From Chryseobacterium sp. JM1 (GTDB lineage Bacteria > Bacteroidota > Bacteroidia > Flavobacteriales > Weeksellaceae): a stretch of DNA of 64,000 nt. How positions within the stretch are numbered: the stretch's first letter is position 1; every line of letters starts with the position of its first letter. Where the stretch lies: NCBI RefSeq assembly GCF_000737715.1, contig NZ_JPRN01000001.1, positions 459,751-523,750 on the forward strand, given 5' to 3'. This document shows positions 16,252 to 25,290 of the stretch, in pieces. Made by a program: the position numbers and the translations under genes. The notes below the pieces were generated by a model. The model did not search any database and had not been told where the DNA came from. It saw nothing but the letters and a program-made list of their open reading frames with translations.

Positions 16252-17130
16252 TTACCCATTCACCGCTTCCACTCTTTCCACCAAATCCGGAACGAATTGT
16301 TTTAAAATATTTTCAATTCCGTTTTTCAAAGTGGCAGTAGAGCTTGGACATCCTGAACATGCACCCTGTAGAAGCATTTTCGCGGTTTTGTTTTCCTGAT
16401 CGTATTCCATCAGGGAAATTTTTCCACCATCGTTTTCTACGGCAGGAGCTACGTATTCATTCAGAATATCTGAAATTTTTTGTTCGTCGTCCGTATAGTC
16501 TCTGTTGATGATTTTTTCAACAGGATTTTCATGAGTCTGAGGTTCAAGATTGGATATTTCACCTCCGTTCTGAAGATATTCAGCGATAAGACCTCTTACA
16601 GCCATCATCACTTGGTGCCATTCCACAGAATCATCTCTGGTTACAGCCACGAAATTATCAGAAATAAAAATTTCTTTAGCGAAATCAAATTCCTTGAAAA
16701 TCGCTTGTGCTAAAGGAACTCCTTCTGCCGCCTCTCTTGATTTCACTTCCACAAAACCGTCAATAAGCATTTTGCTGGAAACGAATTTCATGGCATTCGG
16801 GTTAGGAGTCATTTCAGCATAAATCTGATACATTTCCTTCTTTTTCTGAAGGTAAATTCTCGGATTGGCTAGTAATTCATCTTCGATGACATTTTTCAGG
16901 CTTTCAGCAACATGTTCCCATTCAATAGTGTCCTGTTTTGCTACCGCTACAAAATTAGCAGTGATGAAAACTCTTTCCACAAAAGGATAGTTGAAAAGTT
17001 CCTGAGCTAAAGGAATTTCTGAAATATCTGAACTTCTGTCCAACTCTAAAGAGCCCGGGATCAGGTTATAATCCGCGACAAATTTCATCACTTTCGGGTT
17101 TTCAGTTGGTTCTATAAGTATCGTACGCAT
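16252..17130 (-). CDS. Nfu-type iron-sulfur scaffold with two N-terminal Nfu domains
   Basis: About 292 residues from the MRTILIEPTENP start; an in-frame ATG 24 bases upstream is possible but adds residues outside the domain. Two Nfu N-terminal domains lie in tandem (about 1-90 and 103-195), each with PNPxxMKF-like and FVAV...D(T/S)(I/V)EW motifs. A NifU C-terminal domain (about 222-292) has CSGC, the 4Fe-4S cluster ligands. It carries iron-sulfur clusters to target enzymes. The usual protein has one N-domain, so the duplication is notable. Confidence 0.92.
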   Translation of the reverse strand: MRTILIEPTENPKVMKFVADYNLIPGSLELDRSSDISEIPLAQELFNYPFVERVFITANFVAVAKQDTIEWEHVAESLKNVIEDELLANPRIYLQKKKEMYQIYAEMTPNPNAMKFVSSKMLIDGFVEVKSREAAEGVPLAQAIFKEFDFAKEIFISDNFVAVTRDDSVEWHQVMMAVRGLIAEYLQNGGEISNLEPQTHENPVEKIINRDYTDDEQKISDILNEYVAPAVENDGGKISLMEYDQENKTAKMLLQGACSGCPSSTATLKNGIENILKQFVPDLVERVEAVNG

Positions 17131-17159
17131 TTTTTCGTTAAATTTGAGATACAAAAATA

Positions 17160-17275
17160 CGCAATTAGAAATTAGAAGTTGGAGATTAGAAATTAGATTT
17201 TTGCTATCGCACTCATTTGAAATTAGAAGTTAGAGATGAGAAGTTAGAAATTAGTATGAGTAGACGTGTGATTTT
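17160..17275. repeat. Short AGAAATTAGAAGTT-type repeat tract
   Basis: Tandem-like, imperfect words (GAAATTAGAAGTT, GAGATTAGAAATTAG) fill the space between the divergent Nfu and carbonic anhydrase genes. They belong to the same low-complexity dispersed family. The rest of the gap to 17375 is AT-rich promoter sequence with no clear motif. Confidence 0.6.
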
Positions 17276-17375
17276 AAAATCAATTCATTTTCCGACAAAA
17301 AATTAAAAGTTATTTCATGTAATCAGAATTTACATTTTCAAATTAACTTATTTTTCAAATTTTCAAATCAAAATT

Positions 17376-17903
17376 ATGGCAATTGTAAAAGAACTTTTAG
17401 GAAAAAAGCCTCAGATAGGAGAGGGCACATTTTTGGCAGAAACGGCCACCATTATCGGTGACGTTACCATGGGAGAGAACTGCAGTATCTGGTATAATGC
17501 AGTGATAAGAGGCGATGTACATTACATCAAGATGGGCAATAAAGTAAATGTTCAGGACAATGCCATGCTGCACTGTACCTATCAGAAATATCCTTTAAAT
17601 ATCGGAAATAATGTTTCCATCGGACACAATGCCATCGTTCACGGATGTACCATTCATGACAATGTACTCATCGGTATGGGAGCCATCGTAATGGATGACT
17701 GTCTGGTAGAGGAAAATTCTATCGTAGGAGCCGGTTCTGTAGTTACTCAGGGAACGCATATCAAATCAGGAGAAGTATGGGGCGGAGTTCCTGCCAGAAA
17801 AATCAAAGATATTTCTGCCCAGTTACTGGAAGGAGAAGTCAACAGAATTGCAGATAATTATGTGAAATATTCTTCTTGGTATAAGGAGAATCTGGAAAGC
17901 TAG
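17376..17903 (+). CDS. Gamma-class carbonic anhydrase family protein
   Basis: A 175-residue left-handed beta-helix protein made of hexapeptide repeats (GDVTMGENCSIWYNAVIRGDV through GAGSVVTQGTHI). Zinc-ligand histidines are present in LHCTYQ, IGHNAIVHGC and TIHDNV positions typical of YrdA/PaaY-type gamma carbonic anhydrases, which form trimers with zinc at subunit interfaces. It probably hydrates carbon dioxide, but many members have no proven activity. Stand-alone gene, cytoplasmic. Confidence 0.9.
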   Translation: MAIVKELLGKKPQIGEGTFLAETATIIGDVTMGENCSIWYNAVIRGDVHYIKMGNKVNVQDNAMLHCTYQKYPLNIGNNVSIGHNAIVHGCTIHDNVLIGMGAIVMDDCLVEENSIVGAGSVVTQGTHIKSGEVWGGVPARKIKDISAQLLEGEVNRIADNYVKYSSWYKENLES

Positions 17904-17904
17904 T

Positions 17905-18199
17905 TTTGAGTTGGAGAATTCTAGAGTCGGAGAGTATTAGGGTCGGAGAGTATTAGGGTCAGTGAGTTTTAGAGTAAATGAGTTTGGTTGCTGGTTGGTA
18001 GTTGCTGGTTTCTAAAATCGTTGTGAAAAATTTCATATCTCTGATCCCATGTCTGAAATCTTACATCTGACGTCTCATATTCACCATTCACTTGCGAAGC
18101 AAAATTCACTATTGACAGTTCCTATAGTATTAAACCATCGGCGGTAATGGTCTGGCATCTGATGTCTGTTATCTGAAATCTATCCAACCACAAATAAAC
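17905..18199. repeat. Dispersed mosaic intergenic repeat, copy 3 (inverse order)
   Basis: Begins with GAGTTGGAG and repeated GTCGGAGAGTATTAGGG units. GGTTGCTGGTTGGTAGTTGC, CTGAAATCTTACATCTGAC and CACCATTCACTTGCGAAGC follow. These are the reverse complements, in reverse order, of words in copies 1 and 4. No gene was seen. Confidence 0.75.
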
Positions 18200-18230
18200 A
18201 AAAGCTCCATCTTACCGATAGAGCTTTTTT
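18200..18230 (+). terminator. Terminator downstream of the carbonic anhydrase gene and repeat
   Basis: 8-bp stem AAAAGCTC / GAGCTTTT, 13-base loop, T tract. It could serve transcripts in the plus direction crossing the repeat. Confidence 0.6.
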
Positions 18231-18310
18231 AAATCCTTAGTATAAACTCCTGAGTGAGTTTTGTTGATCATTCAACGGATATATAACCTTTGCTTTGATT
18301 TTTTTCTTTT

Positions 18311-18760
18311 TTATTGCTCCGGTGTTATAAGCAGGGCTTTTCCGGCGATACACTTGACAGACGTTGGTGGTGTGACCATCATACAGTCAGAGGTGATATT
18401 ATACTTTTCATTGAAGGCTTTTACTTTCTGGGTATATTCTTCAATTCTTGGAAGGATAATCGTTTCTATCTTTTTAGGGTAAGCGATATATTGTTGAGGT
18501 CCTCCGCAGGCTTTAGCTCCCATTGGGGCAAAGGTCCATTCTGATGCATTGTCACATTTTTCTTTGGCGGTTTCAGATTGAATAGAGGCTTTTAGCTTAT
18601 CCAGCTGTGCCTGTTCATATTTTTGACTGTCTTCATCGGCTGGTCTTTCTGAGATATCCTTAGGAAGATTGATGTCGGCATTTTTTGTTGTATTACATGA
18701 AACCAGAGTAAGTGTAGTACATAATGCCAGTAATGGAATATTGATGAAAAATTTTTTCAT
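18311..18760 (-). CDS. Hypothetical lipoprotein
   Basis: A 149-residue lipoprotein with a signal peptide and lipobox LVSC at about residues 19-22. The mature part is helical and charged, with four later cysteines (CDNASEW, ACGGPQQYIAYP, DCMMV, KCIAG) likely to form two disulfides in the periplasm. I recognise no characterised family. It is divergent from the PIF1-like helicase gene and stands alone. Confidence 0.72.
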   Translation of the reverse strand: MKKFFINIPLLALCTTLTLVSCNTTKNADINLPKDISERPADEDSQKYEQAQLDKLKASIQSETAKEKCDNASEWTFAPMGAKACGGPQQYIAYPKKIETIILPRIEEYTQKVKAFNEKYNITSDCMMVTPPTSVKCIAGKALLITPEQ

Positions 18761-18830
18761 TATAAATTTCTTTTCAGTTAAAGAATTTTCAAAAGTTATG
18801 CCAAGGTAACAAATTCAAATTCATTTTGCG

Positions 18831-18838
18831 TAATTTTG
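18831..18838 (+). promoter_or_regulatory. Putative -7 box of the PIF1-like helicase gene
   Basis: TAATTTTG fits the Bacteroidota -7 consensus TAnnTTTG. It lies only 5 bases before the ATG at 18844, so the mRNA leader would be very short or absent. No good -33 TTTG was seen. Confidence 0.4.
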
Positions 18839-18843
18839 GAGCG

Positions 18844-20976
18844 ATGAACAATCATTTTTTTGACTTAATAGAGCATACGAACAGAAGTGTCTTTCTTACA
18901 GGAAAAGCAGGAACCGGAAAAACAACCTTCCTCAATGATTTTGTAAAGAAGACGAGGAAAAAATATATTGTGGTAGCGCCTACTGGAATTGCCGCGATTA
19001 ATGCAGGAGGTGTAACCATCCATTCCATGTTTGGGCTGCCTTTAAGGACTTTCTTACCGACTACGGACCGTATCGATGGAAGCTTGGCGAATAATATTGC
19101 CGACCTGATGCCCCATTTCAAATACAGGAAAGACAAGCTTAAACTTTTAAGAGAAGTCGAAGTGCTTATCATTGATGAGGTCTCCATGCTGAGAGCTGAC
19201 GTTCTTGATATGATGGATTTTTCGCTGAGATTTATCAGAAGAAATAATCAACGCTTCGGTGGAGTTCAAATGTTGTTCATTGGTGACCTTTACCAGCTTC
19301 CACCGGTGGTAAGAGACGAACATATTTTAAAGATCTGTTATCACTCACCGTTCTTTTTCGACAGCCATGCCGTGAAAGATATTCCTTTGCTGACCATTGA
19401 ACTGACGAAGGTGTACAGACAGTCGGATGAAAAATTCCTGGATATTCTGAACGCCATCCGGGACGGAGATGTAGCTAATATCAATTTTGATGTTCTTAAT
19501 GAAAGATATGATCCTGATTTTAAGGCAGGAACTGATTCCTACGTTTATCTGTGCTCGCACAATAAAATGGCAGATGAAATCAACCAGCAAAAACTGGAAG
19601 AGATTGATCTGACCGTGAAAACCTATGAAGCCAAGCTTTTTGGAGATTTCAAGGAAAACCAGTTTCCGAACGAGCAGTTTCTGGAATTAAAAGTTGGAGC
19701 GCAGGTAATGTTCATCCGAAACGATATTTCCGGAGAGAAGAAATATTTCAACGGAAAATTGGGTGAAATTATGTCACTGGATGATAACGAAATTAAAGTG
19801 GTTCTCGATGGTAGCGAAAGAGAAATTGTCGTAAAAAGAGAAGTCTGGGAACAGAAAAAATACTTCCTCGACACCGAAAAAAATATCAAAGAAGAAGTTC
19901 TGGGAAGCTTCGAACAGTTCCCGATCAAGTTGGCGTGGGCGGTTACCATTCACAAAAGTCAAGGACTGACGTTTGATAATGTCATCATTGATGCCGGGAA
20001 AAGTTTTACAGCCGGTCAGGTATATGTAGCCCTGTCGAGATGCCGTACTTTGGAAGGGATTGTTTTAAAATCCAAAATCACTCCTGAAGTTATTTTTAAA
20101 GACAACAGAATTCTGCAGTTCCAGGGAAATACTTTTGCGAATGATAATGTAGAAGCGATCCTGAACCGTGAGAAATATGACTACAGCATCAAAAAAGTAC
20201 TCCGTACCGTCAACTGTCTGTGGTTCCTGAACGAAGTGGAAGAATGGAATAAACTTTCCATCACCACGAAAAGTATTGATCATGTAAAAACCAACCAGCT
20301 GTATCTTCAGTTGAAGCATGAAATTGTCAACCTTGGAAAGATCTTCGAAAAACTGGAAAGAGTTATTTCCCAGAAGGTTAATAATTTTATCGAAAATAAA
20401 GAAGAATGGTCTGAAATTGAAGGCAAAACGAAAGGTGCCGTTAATTTTTTCTTTACAGAAATCAGGGATAAAGTGTTCAATCCGTTGAAAGAATTTTATG
20501 CGGAAATCAAAGGAACAAAAGGCTTAAAACAGTACAATGAAGAATTCAGAGACTGGCTGGAAGATACAGAAGAATATCTGAACAGTCTTAAAGAAGTTCA
20601 TCTGTTGGAAACTAAGCTTTTAGATGAAAAAAATGATAAAGAAATCAATTTAAAAATAGCAAAAGTTCCTTCACAGGTTCTTACCTTCCAATTATTTGAG
20701 CAGGGGAAAACCATTGGTGAAATTGCTATGGAAAGAGGTTTGGTAAAAGAAACCGTGATCGGACATTTAGCAAAATTTGCAGAACAGGGATTACTGGATA
20801 TTTCAAGAGTCATTACTTCAGATAAGATCAAAGCGTTTGAAAATGAATTCTATAAAAATCCTCATGAAACCCTTACCGAATGGAAGAATGCGCTGCCAAA
20901 TGATTTTGAATTCAATGAGATCAGAATTTTGATTAATCATTATACTTTTAAAAAGGAAAAGAATGATTCAATGTAA
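18844..20976 (+). CDS. PIF1/RecD2-like ATP-dependent DNA helicase with C-terminal helix-turn-helix domain
   Basis: About 710 residues from ATG at 18844; a TTG 18 bases upstream is less likely. Superfamily 1B motifs are clear: Walker A GKAGTGKTT (about 17-25), APTGIAA, Walker B IIDEVSML, GDLYQLPP, and the late motif TIHKSQGLTFDNVIID with YVALSRCR. After a helical linker, about residues 610-690 form a helicase-associated HTH domain (LFEQGKTIGEIAMERGL). It should unwind DNA 5' to 3', perhaps in replication or repair. Stand-alone gene. Confidence 0.9.
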   Translation: MNNHFFDLIEHTNRSVFLTGKAGTGKTTFLNDFVKKTRKKYIVVAPTGIAAINAGGVTIHSMFGLPLRTFLPTTDRIDGSLANNIADLMPHFKYRKDKLKLLREVEVLIIDEVSMLRADVLDMMDFSLRFIRRNNQRFGGVQMLFIGDLYQLPPVVRDEHILKICYHSPFFFDSHAVKDIPLLTIELTKVYRQSDEKFLDILNAIRDGDVANINFDVLNERYDPDFKAGTDSYVYLCSHNKMADEINQQKLEEIDLTVKTYEAKLFGDFKENQFPNEQFLELKVGAQVMFIRNDISGEKKYFNGKLGEIMSLDDNEIKVVLDGSEREIVVKREVWEQKKYFLDTEKNIKEEVLGSFEQFPIKLAWAVTIHKSQGLTFDNVIIDAGKSFTAGQVYVALSRCRTLEGIVLKSKITPEVIFKDNRILQFQGNTFANDNVEAILNREKYDYSIKKVLRTVNCLWFLNEVEEWNKLSITTKSIDHVKTNQLYLQLKHEIVNLGKIFEKLERVISQKVNNFIENKEEWSEIEGKTKGAVNFFFTEIRDKVFNPLKEFYAEIKGTKGLKQYNEEFRDWLEDTEEYLNSLKEVHLLETKLLDEKNDKEINLKIAKVPSQVLTFQLFEQGKTIGEIAMERGLVKETVIGHLAKFAEQGLLDISRVITSDKIKAFENEFYKNPHETLTEWKNALPNDFEFNEIRILINHYTFKKEKNDSM

Positions 20977-20981
20977 CAAAT

Positions 20982-21013
20982 AAGACTGTCTCAAAGCAAG
21001 ACAGTCTTTTTTT
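20982..21013 (+). terminator. Terminator of the helicase gene
   Basis: Perfect 10-bp stem AAGACTGTCT / AGACAGTCTT, 7-base loop, T tract. It lies 5 bases after the stop. Confidence 0.93.
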
Positions 21014-21039
21014 ATTTGTTTAAGAGATCATGATGGACC

Positions 21040-21888
21040 CTATGGATACATCGTATTGATGGTATTGATATCTCCCGTTGTAAAACCGGTTCTGTTGTAG
21101 GTGAAGGTGGTATTGTTGGCTCTCTTAATAGTGGGCTGTCCGTTTTTAGAATAGGAATTTGGCCAATACATCATCACTGAATTAATATTGAAGGGACCTA
21201 TATCCGTTCCTGAATTATACATATTGAAATTATAAGCCTGTCCGTCCTGAATGTTGTTCCACTGGATGCTTACATATTGATCTCTGTCTTTACGGGCGTG
21301 TTCGTGATAAAGTCCTACTGTATGTCCCATTTCGTGAATGACCGATCCTACAGAAATATACTGGTCCAAAGAAATGGTCTGCTTTCCGCCCTGATATCCT
21401 ATATGTGCCCAACCATCTGATCCGGATGAACTTCCAAAAATAAATTCCACATAGTTCGTCTGATTCGTACGGGGAATCCATTGGGTATTGGTTTTAGTAT
21501 TGTACTCATTAACAGCGGAAGTGATTTTATTGGCATTGATAGAGCCCATATTACCGGCCACAGTGTAATAAATCTTAGCTCCCGGCCATCTCGAAAAACT
21601 GGCACCTCCTTTATTAACGGGATTATCTTCTGCCAGCTGTTGGTCTGTAAGAACAATATCTCCCTGGAAAAAATTCAAACCGTCCTTTTTTTCATAGGTA
21701 ATAGTTTGGCCTCCCAGTTTTCCCTGTTTGATGTTCTTACTTTGAAGACCATCCGCCTGGGCTTCCGCCATTATATCTTCATTGTTTTTACTACACGAAG
21801 CAAAGGCTACCATAATAACAAAACCTGTAACTACAGACTTTTTGACCTGTAGTTTCCGATAGAATACATCTTTAATTTTTTTGTTCAT
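21040..21888 (-). CDS. Astacin-family (M12A) zinc metallopeptidase, lipoprotein
   Basis: About 282 residues from MNKKIKDVF; an ATG 27 bases upstream is also open. The signal ends in lipobox FASC, so it is anchored in the envelope or on the surface. The full astacin signature HEMGHTVGLYHEHARKDRD gives three His zinc ligands and the catalytic Glu. SVMMYWP is the Met-turn. A pro-region of about 70 residues precedes the catalytic domain (from about RWPGAKIYY). Flavobacterial relatives such as flavastacin cleave proteins or glycoproteins. Stand-alone gene. Confidence 0.9.
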   Translation of the reverse strand: MNKKIKDVFYRKLQVKKSVVTGFVIMVAFASCSKNNEDIMAEAQADGLQSKNIKQGKLGGQTITYEKKDGLNFFQGDIVLTDQQLAEDNPVNKGGASFSRWPGAKIYYTVAGNMGSINANKITSAVNEYNTKTNTQWIPRTNQTNYVEFIFGSSSGSDGWAHIGYQGGKQTISLDQYISVGSVIHEMGHTVGLYHEHARKDRDQYVSIQWNNIQDGQAYNFNMYNSGTDIGPFNINSVMMYWPNSYSKNGQPTIKRANNTTFTYNRTGFTTGDINTINTMYP

Positions 21889-22250
21889 AATACTATTTTT
21901 AAATGTGGTGTTCAATTTGGTGATGGTAATACGAATATATTATTTTATTTCTATTATTAGTGAATTATTAGTGTTAAAATAATGATTCGTTTGATGATTG
22001 TTAATGATCTGTTATATGTATTTTTCATTATGATGCCTTTCATTAAATAAATTTCATAAGCAAAAGTTGGAGACAGAAATTTTATTTTCAATAGTTTTTG
22101 CCTGAATTAGGCGATCAGACTTATCAATTACAAAAAGTAACTAATGCGATTTTATTGGTTTAAATTTGTTTGGTTTTAAACCTAAAATTTAAAATTATGA
22201 AATCACCGAGGGTGATTCCATATCGCTTTAAAAAAAAATAAATATCTGAT
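21889..22250. other. Divergent intergenic region
   Basis: AT-rich gap between the astacin-like and flavin oxidoreductase genes, which should hold two outward promoters. The only clear structure is a 7-bp inverted repeat AATCACC-GAG-GGTGATT at 22201-22217, 34 bases before the oxidoreductase ATG. No gene was found. Confidence 0.5.
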
Positions 22251-23255
22251 ATGAAAAATTTTGAAATATCGGTGCTTGATCTTGCTCCCGTAAAGCAGGG
22301 AAAAAGCATTCACGATACGTTTCAGGACAGTTTATCTTTAGCAAACCATACTGAACAATTACATTATAAAAGATTCTGGCTTGCCGAGCACCACAATATG
22401 GAAAGTATCGCCAGTTCTGCCACCACTGTTCTGATCGGTTTTATCGCCAACGGAACAAAAACAATAAGAGTCGGATCCGGAGGAATCATGCTTCCGAACC
22501 ACAGTTCCCTGATCATCGCTGAACAGTTTGGAACCCTGGAATCTCTTTTTCCGGGAAGAATAGATCTTGGTCTGGGAAGAGCTCCCGGAACAGACGGACT
22601 TACCGCTCAGGCGCTAGGAAGAAATCCTGCGATCATCAACAAACAGTTTCCGAGACAGATCTTAGAACTGCAGACATATTTTTCGAAGGACAATGCTGAT
22701 GCTTTAGTGCGTGCCATTCCCGGTGAAGGGCTGGACATTCCGCTTTACATTCTGGGATCCAGTACAGACAGTGCGTGGCTTGCTGCGGAACTTGGGCTTC
22801 CGTATGCTTTTGCAGGACATTTCGCTCCGGAGCAGATGGAAATGGCTTTTAAAATTTACAGAGAACATTTTCAGCCTTCCGAACAGCTGGCTCAACCTTA
22901 TCTGATGGCTTGTATCAATGGAGTAGCGGCAGAAACTTCGGAAGAGGCGCACAAAATGTCTACAACGTTGTTCCAGGCATTTATCAACATTATCAGAAAT
23001 GACCGTAAACCATTTGCTCCACCTGTAGATGATATGGATGATCTCTGGTCGCCGATGGAAAAATCCATGGTGCTTCAGAAACTGAAATATACGTTGATCG
23101 GAAATCAGGCAGAAATAGAAGAACAACTGAAAGATTTTCAGGAAAAATTCAATGTGGATGAATTAATTATCAACTCACATATCTACGATCATCAGAAAAG
23201 ACTGAGATCTTATGAGATTTTCAGAGAGGCAGCAAACTCTTTATCCAAAGCCTAA
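22251..23255 (+). CDS. LLM-class flavin-dependent oxidoreductase (luciferase-like)
   Basis: A 334-residue TIM-barrel monooxygenase of the bacterial luciferase-like superfamily. Motifs include RFWLAEHHNMESIASSATT (about 45-63), RVGSGGIMLPNH, and RIDLGLGRAPGTD, all usual in the YhbW-like subgroup that uses reduced FMN. No partner flavin reductase is adjacent, so the substrate is unknown. The riboflavin gene next door is a separate unit with its own promoter, though the flavin theme may not be chance. Confidence 0.9.
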   Translation: MKNFEISVLDLAPVKQGKSIHDTFQDSLSLANHTEQLHYKRFWLAEHHNMESIASSATTVLIGFIANGTKTIRVGSGGIMLPNHSSLIIAEQFGTLESLFPGRIDLGLGRAPGTDGLTAQALGRNPAIINKQFPRQILELQTYFSKDNADALVRAIPGEGLDIPLYILGSSTDSAWLAAELGLPYAFAGHFAPEQMEMAFKIYREHFQPSEQLAQPYLMACINGVAAETSEEAHKMSTTLFQAFINIIRNDRKPFAPPVDDMDDLWSPMEKSMVLQKLKYTLIGNQAEIEEQLKDFQEKFNVDELIINSHIYDHQKRLRSYEIFREAANSLSKA

Positions 23256-23272
23256 CAAACCCTCCATATTAA

Positions 23273-23304
23273 TTGGCAGATGCTCATTTTTATAAGTATC
23301 TTTG
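23273..23304 (+). promoter_or_regulatory. Bacteroidota-type promoter of the ribB fusion gene
   Basis: A -33 TTG at 23273-23275 and a -7 TATCTTTG at 23297-23304, 21 bases apart, match the Bacteroidota consensus well. The ATG is 18 bases downstream. No FMN riboswitch fits in this short leader. Confidence 0.75.
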
Positions 23305-23322
23305 CACAAATAAAAAGTAAAC

Positions 23323-24444
23323 ATGTCTGATATTAAATTAAATACTATTCCAGAGGCTATTGAAGACCTTAAAAATGGTAAAATAATCATAGTAGTAGAT
23401 GATGAAGACAGAGAAAACGAAGGAGATTTTCTTTGCGCTGCAGAATTGACAACGCCAGAAATTATCAATTTTATGGCACTTCACGGAAGAGGACTTATAT
23501 GCATGCCGCTTCCTGAAAAAAGATGTGACGAGCTTGGTCTTGAAGTGATGGTAAGCAGAAGCAGTGATCCTAAGGAAACCGCTTTTACCGTATCTGTTGA
23601 CCTTCTTGGAAACGGAACTTCTACAGGTATTTCTGCCGGAGACAGAGCCAAAACCATTTTAGCTTTGATGGATGAAAAATCCAAGCCGACGGATTTCATG
23701 AGACCTGGACACATTTTCCCGCTTCGTGCAAGAAAAGGAGGGGTTTTAAAAAGAGCAGGACATACTGAAGCAGCCATTGACCTGACTCAGTTGGCAGGTT
23801 TAAAAGAAGGTGGTGTGATCTGTGAGATCATGAATGATGACGGTACAATGTCCCGTTTGCCGGAACTTCACACTTTCGCTCAGAAACATGATATGAAGAT
23901 CGTTTCCATCGAAGACCTGATTCATTATCAGCTTAAAAAAGGAAACCTTATCGAAAGGCTGGAAGAAAGAAAAGTACAAACCGCTTATGGTGAGTTTGAT
24001 TTCTTTGCTTTTAGAGAAACATCGAATGATCAGATCCATTTTGCCCTGACGAAAGGAGCATGGACGGTTGATGAACCTGTTTTGGTAAGAGTTCAGTCTT
24101 CAGATTCTTATTTTGATGTATTGACAAGACTGAACAACGGTGAAAAGCCTTTATTGGAAAAAGTAACCAATATGGTAAATGAAGCAGGAAAAGGAGCGGT
24201 TATTTTCATTAATAACGTTTCAAATTCTGAAAATACACTGAGAAAACTTCAGCAGTTCCTGAATTATCAGGACGGGCAGGAGCAGCATCCTACATTGGCT
24301 TACAACTACAGAGATTACGGTATCGGAACACAGATTCTGAAAAATCTGGGAATCAATAAATTTAAAGTGATCACTCAGAACCCTAATATCAAACCACAGG
24401 TTGGTGGATATGATGTAGAGGTAACAGAGCTGGTACAGCTGTAA
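23323..24444 (+). CDS. ribB: 3,4-dihydroxy-2-butanone-4-phosphate synthase fused to a degenerate GTP cyclohydrolase II-like domain
   Basis: A 373-residue protein. Residues about 5-205 are an intact RibB domain (VVDDEDRENEGDF metal and phosphate loop, RPGHIFPLRARKGGVLKRAGHTEA), which makes the four-carbon unit of riboflavin from ribulose 5-phosphate. The C-terminal half aligns in position with GTP cyclohydrolase II but lacks the zinc cysteine cluster (normally CxxGDxFGSxRCDC-like), so it should not open GTP. RibB fused to an inactive RibA-like half has been described as RibBX. The cell would need a separate active RibA. Confidence 0.85.
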   Translation: MSDIKLNTIPEAIEDLKNGKIIIVVDDEDRENEGDFLCAAELTTPEIINFMALHGRGLICMPLPEKRCDELGLEVMVSRSSDPKETAFTVSVDLLGNGTSTGISAGDRAKTILALMDEKSKPTDFMRPGHIFPLRARKGGVLKRAGHTEAAIDLTQLAGLKEGGVICEIMNDDGTMSRLPELHTFAQKHDMKIVSIEDLIHYQLKKGNLIERLEERKVQTAYGEFDFFAFRETSNDQIHFALTKGAWTVDEPVLVRVQSSDSYFDVLTRLNNGEKPLLEKVTNMVNEAGKGAVIFINNVSNSENTLRKLQQFLNYQDGQEQHPTLAYNYRDYGIGTQILKNLGINKFKVITQNPNIKPQVGGYDVEVTELVQL

Positions 24445-24507
24445 AAATAAATTGTGAATGATCAGTAGTGAATGAATACTACAGGTCATTCATAGAAATA
24501 AATTGAA

Positions 24508-24541
24508 TAAAAAGGTTTAGGATTTTTCTAAACCTTTTTTT
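24508..24541 (+). terminator. Terminator of the ribB fusion gene
   Basis: Perfect 11-bp stem AAAAGGTTTAG / CTAAACCTTTT, 7-base loop and T tract, ending 12 bases before the next ATG. Confidence 0.93.
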
Positions 24542-24552
24542 ATTTTTAAACC

Positions 24553-25134
24553 ATGACAGAGTCTTTAAAGAAACACATCAGGGAGTATATTGAAATTTCA
24601 GACGAGAAGCTTGAAAAATACTGCAGCGCCTTCACCATTCAGAAAATTAAGAAAAAAGATTTCCTTTTAAAGGAAGGCGATATTTGTGAAGCCGAAGGAT
24701 TTGTATTGAGCGGATGTTTTAAAGTTTTCCGTACAGACAGCAATGCAGATGATCAGATTCTGTATTTTGCCGTGGAAGACTGGTGGATTTCCGATATTGA
24801 CAGTTTCATTAATCAGATTCCTTCACAGTTGAATATCCAAGCCATTGAAGACAGTGAAATTCTTCTCATTTCAAAGGAAGACAAAGAAAGACTCTATCTT
24901 GAAATTCCTGAAATTGAGAAACTGATGAGGCTTAAATTTCAAATGTCCATCATTGCTTTACAACGTAGAATTATTGATAATTTAAGCAAACCTTCCGATG
25001 AACGTTACCAGGACTTTTTGAATAAATATCCCAAAACAGCCCACCGTCTTACCAATATCCAGATCGCTGCTTATTTAGGAGTAACGCCTGAGTTTATCAG
25101 CCGAATCCGGAGAAGAATTGTAAGCAGAAACTAA
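24553..25134 (+). CDS. Crp/Fnr-family transcriptional regulator
   Basis: A 193-residue regulator with a cyclic-nucleotide-binding fold (about 20-115, including KDFLLKEGDICEAEGFVLSG) and a C-terminal winged helix with LTNIQIAAYLGVTPEFISRIRR. It has no Fnr-type cysteine cluster and no complete cyclic-AMP phosphate loop, like most small flavobacterial members, so its signal is unknown. Stand-alone gene between a terminator and a repeat block. Confidence 0.9.
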   Translation: MTESLKKHIREYIEISDEKLEKYCSAFTIQKIKKKDFLLKEGDICEAEGFVLSGCFKVFRTDSNADDQILYFAVEDWWISDIDSFINQIPSQLNIQAIEDSEILLISKEDKERLYLEIPEIEKLMRLKFQMSIIALQRRIIDNLSKPSDERYQDFLNKYPKTAHRLTNIQIAAYLGVTPEFISRIRRRIVSRN

Positions 25135-25138
25135 GACT

Positions 25139-25289
25139 TTTAAGGTGAATGGTCAATAGTGAATTTTGCTTCGCAAGTGAATGATGGATATGAAAAGTTT
25201 CGGGATGCGAGATACGTGGTTCGAACCAGCAACTAAAAAACTCTAAAACACCTGATTCTCAAACCCTAATACTCTCCAACTCCAAAACT
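25139..25289. repeat. Dispersed mosaic intergenic repeat, copy 4
   Basis: Carries GTGAATTTTGCTTCGCAAG, GTGGTTCGAACCAGCAAC, and CTCTCCAACTCCAAAACTC, running up to the fmt stop codon between convergent genes. Same order and strand as copy 1. Confidence 0.75.
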
Positions 25290-25290
25290 C

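Noticed and set aside
16052..16399. Open frame within the mosaic repeat before the Nfu gene
   Set aside because: It starts in repeat words and ends antisense to the Nfu gene; no start context or protein-like sequence.
18826..18843. Upstream TTG start for the PIF1-like helicase
   Set aside because: It overlaps the -7 box TAATTTTG and adds six residues absent from the conserved family start.
22201..22217. Riboswitch or terminator before the flavin oxidoreductase gene
   Set aside because: Only a 7-bp hairpin without a T tract, and no conserved riboswitch core could be recognised.
23256..23322. FMN riboswitch upstream of ribB
   Set aside because: The leader is under 25 bases after the promoter, far too short for the roughly 120-base FMN element.
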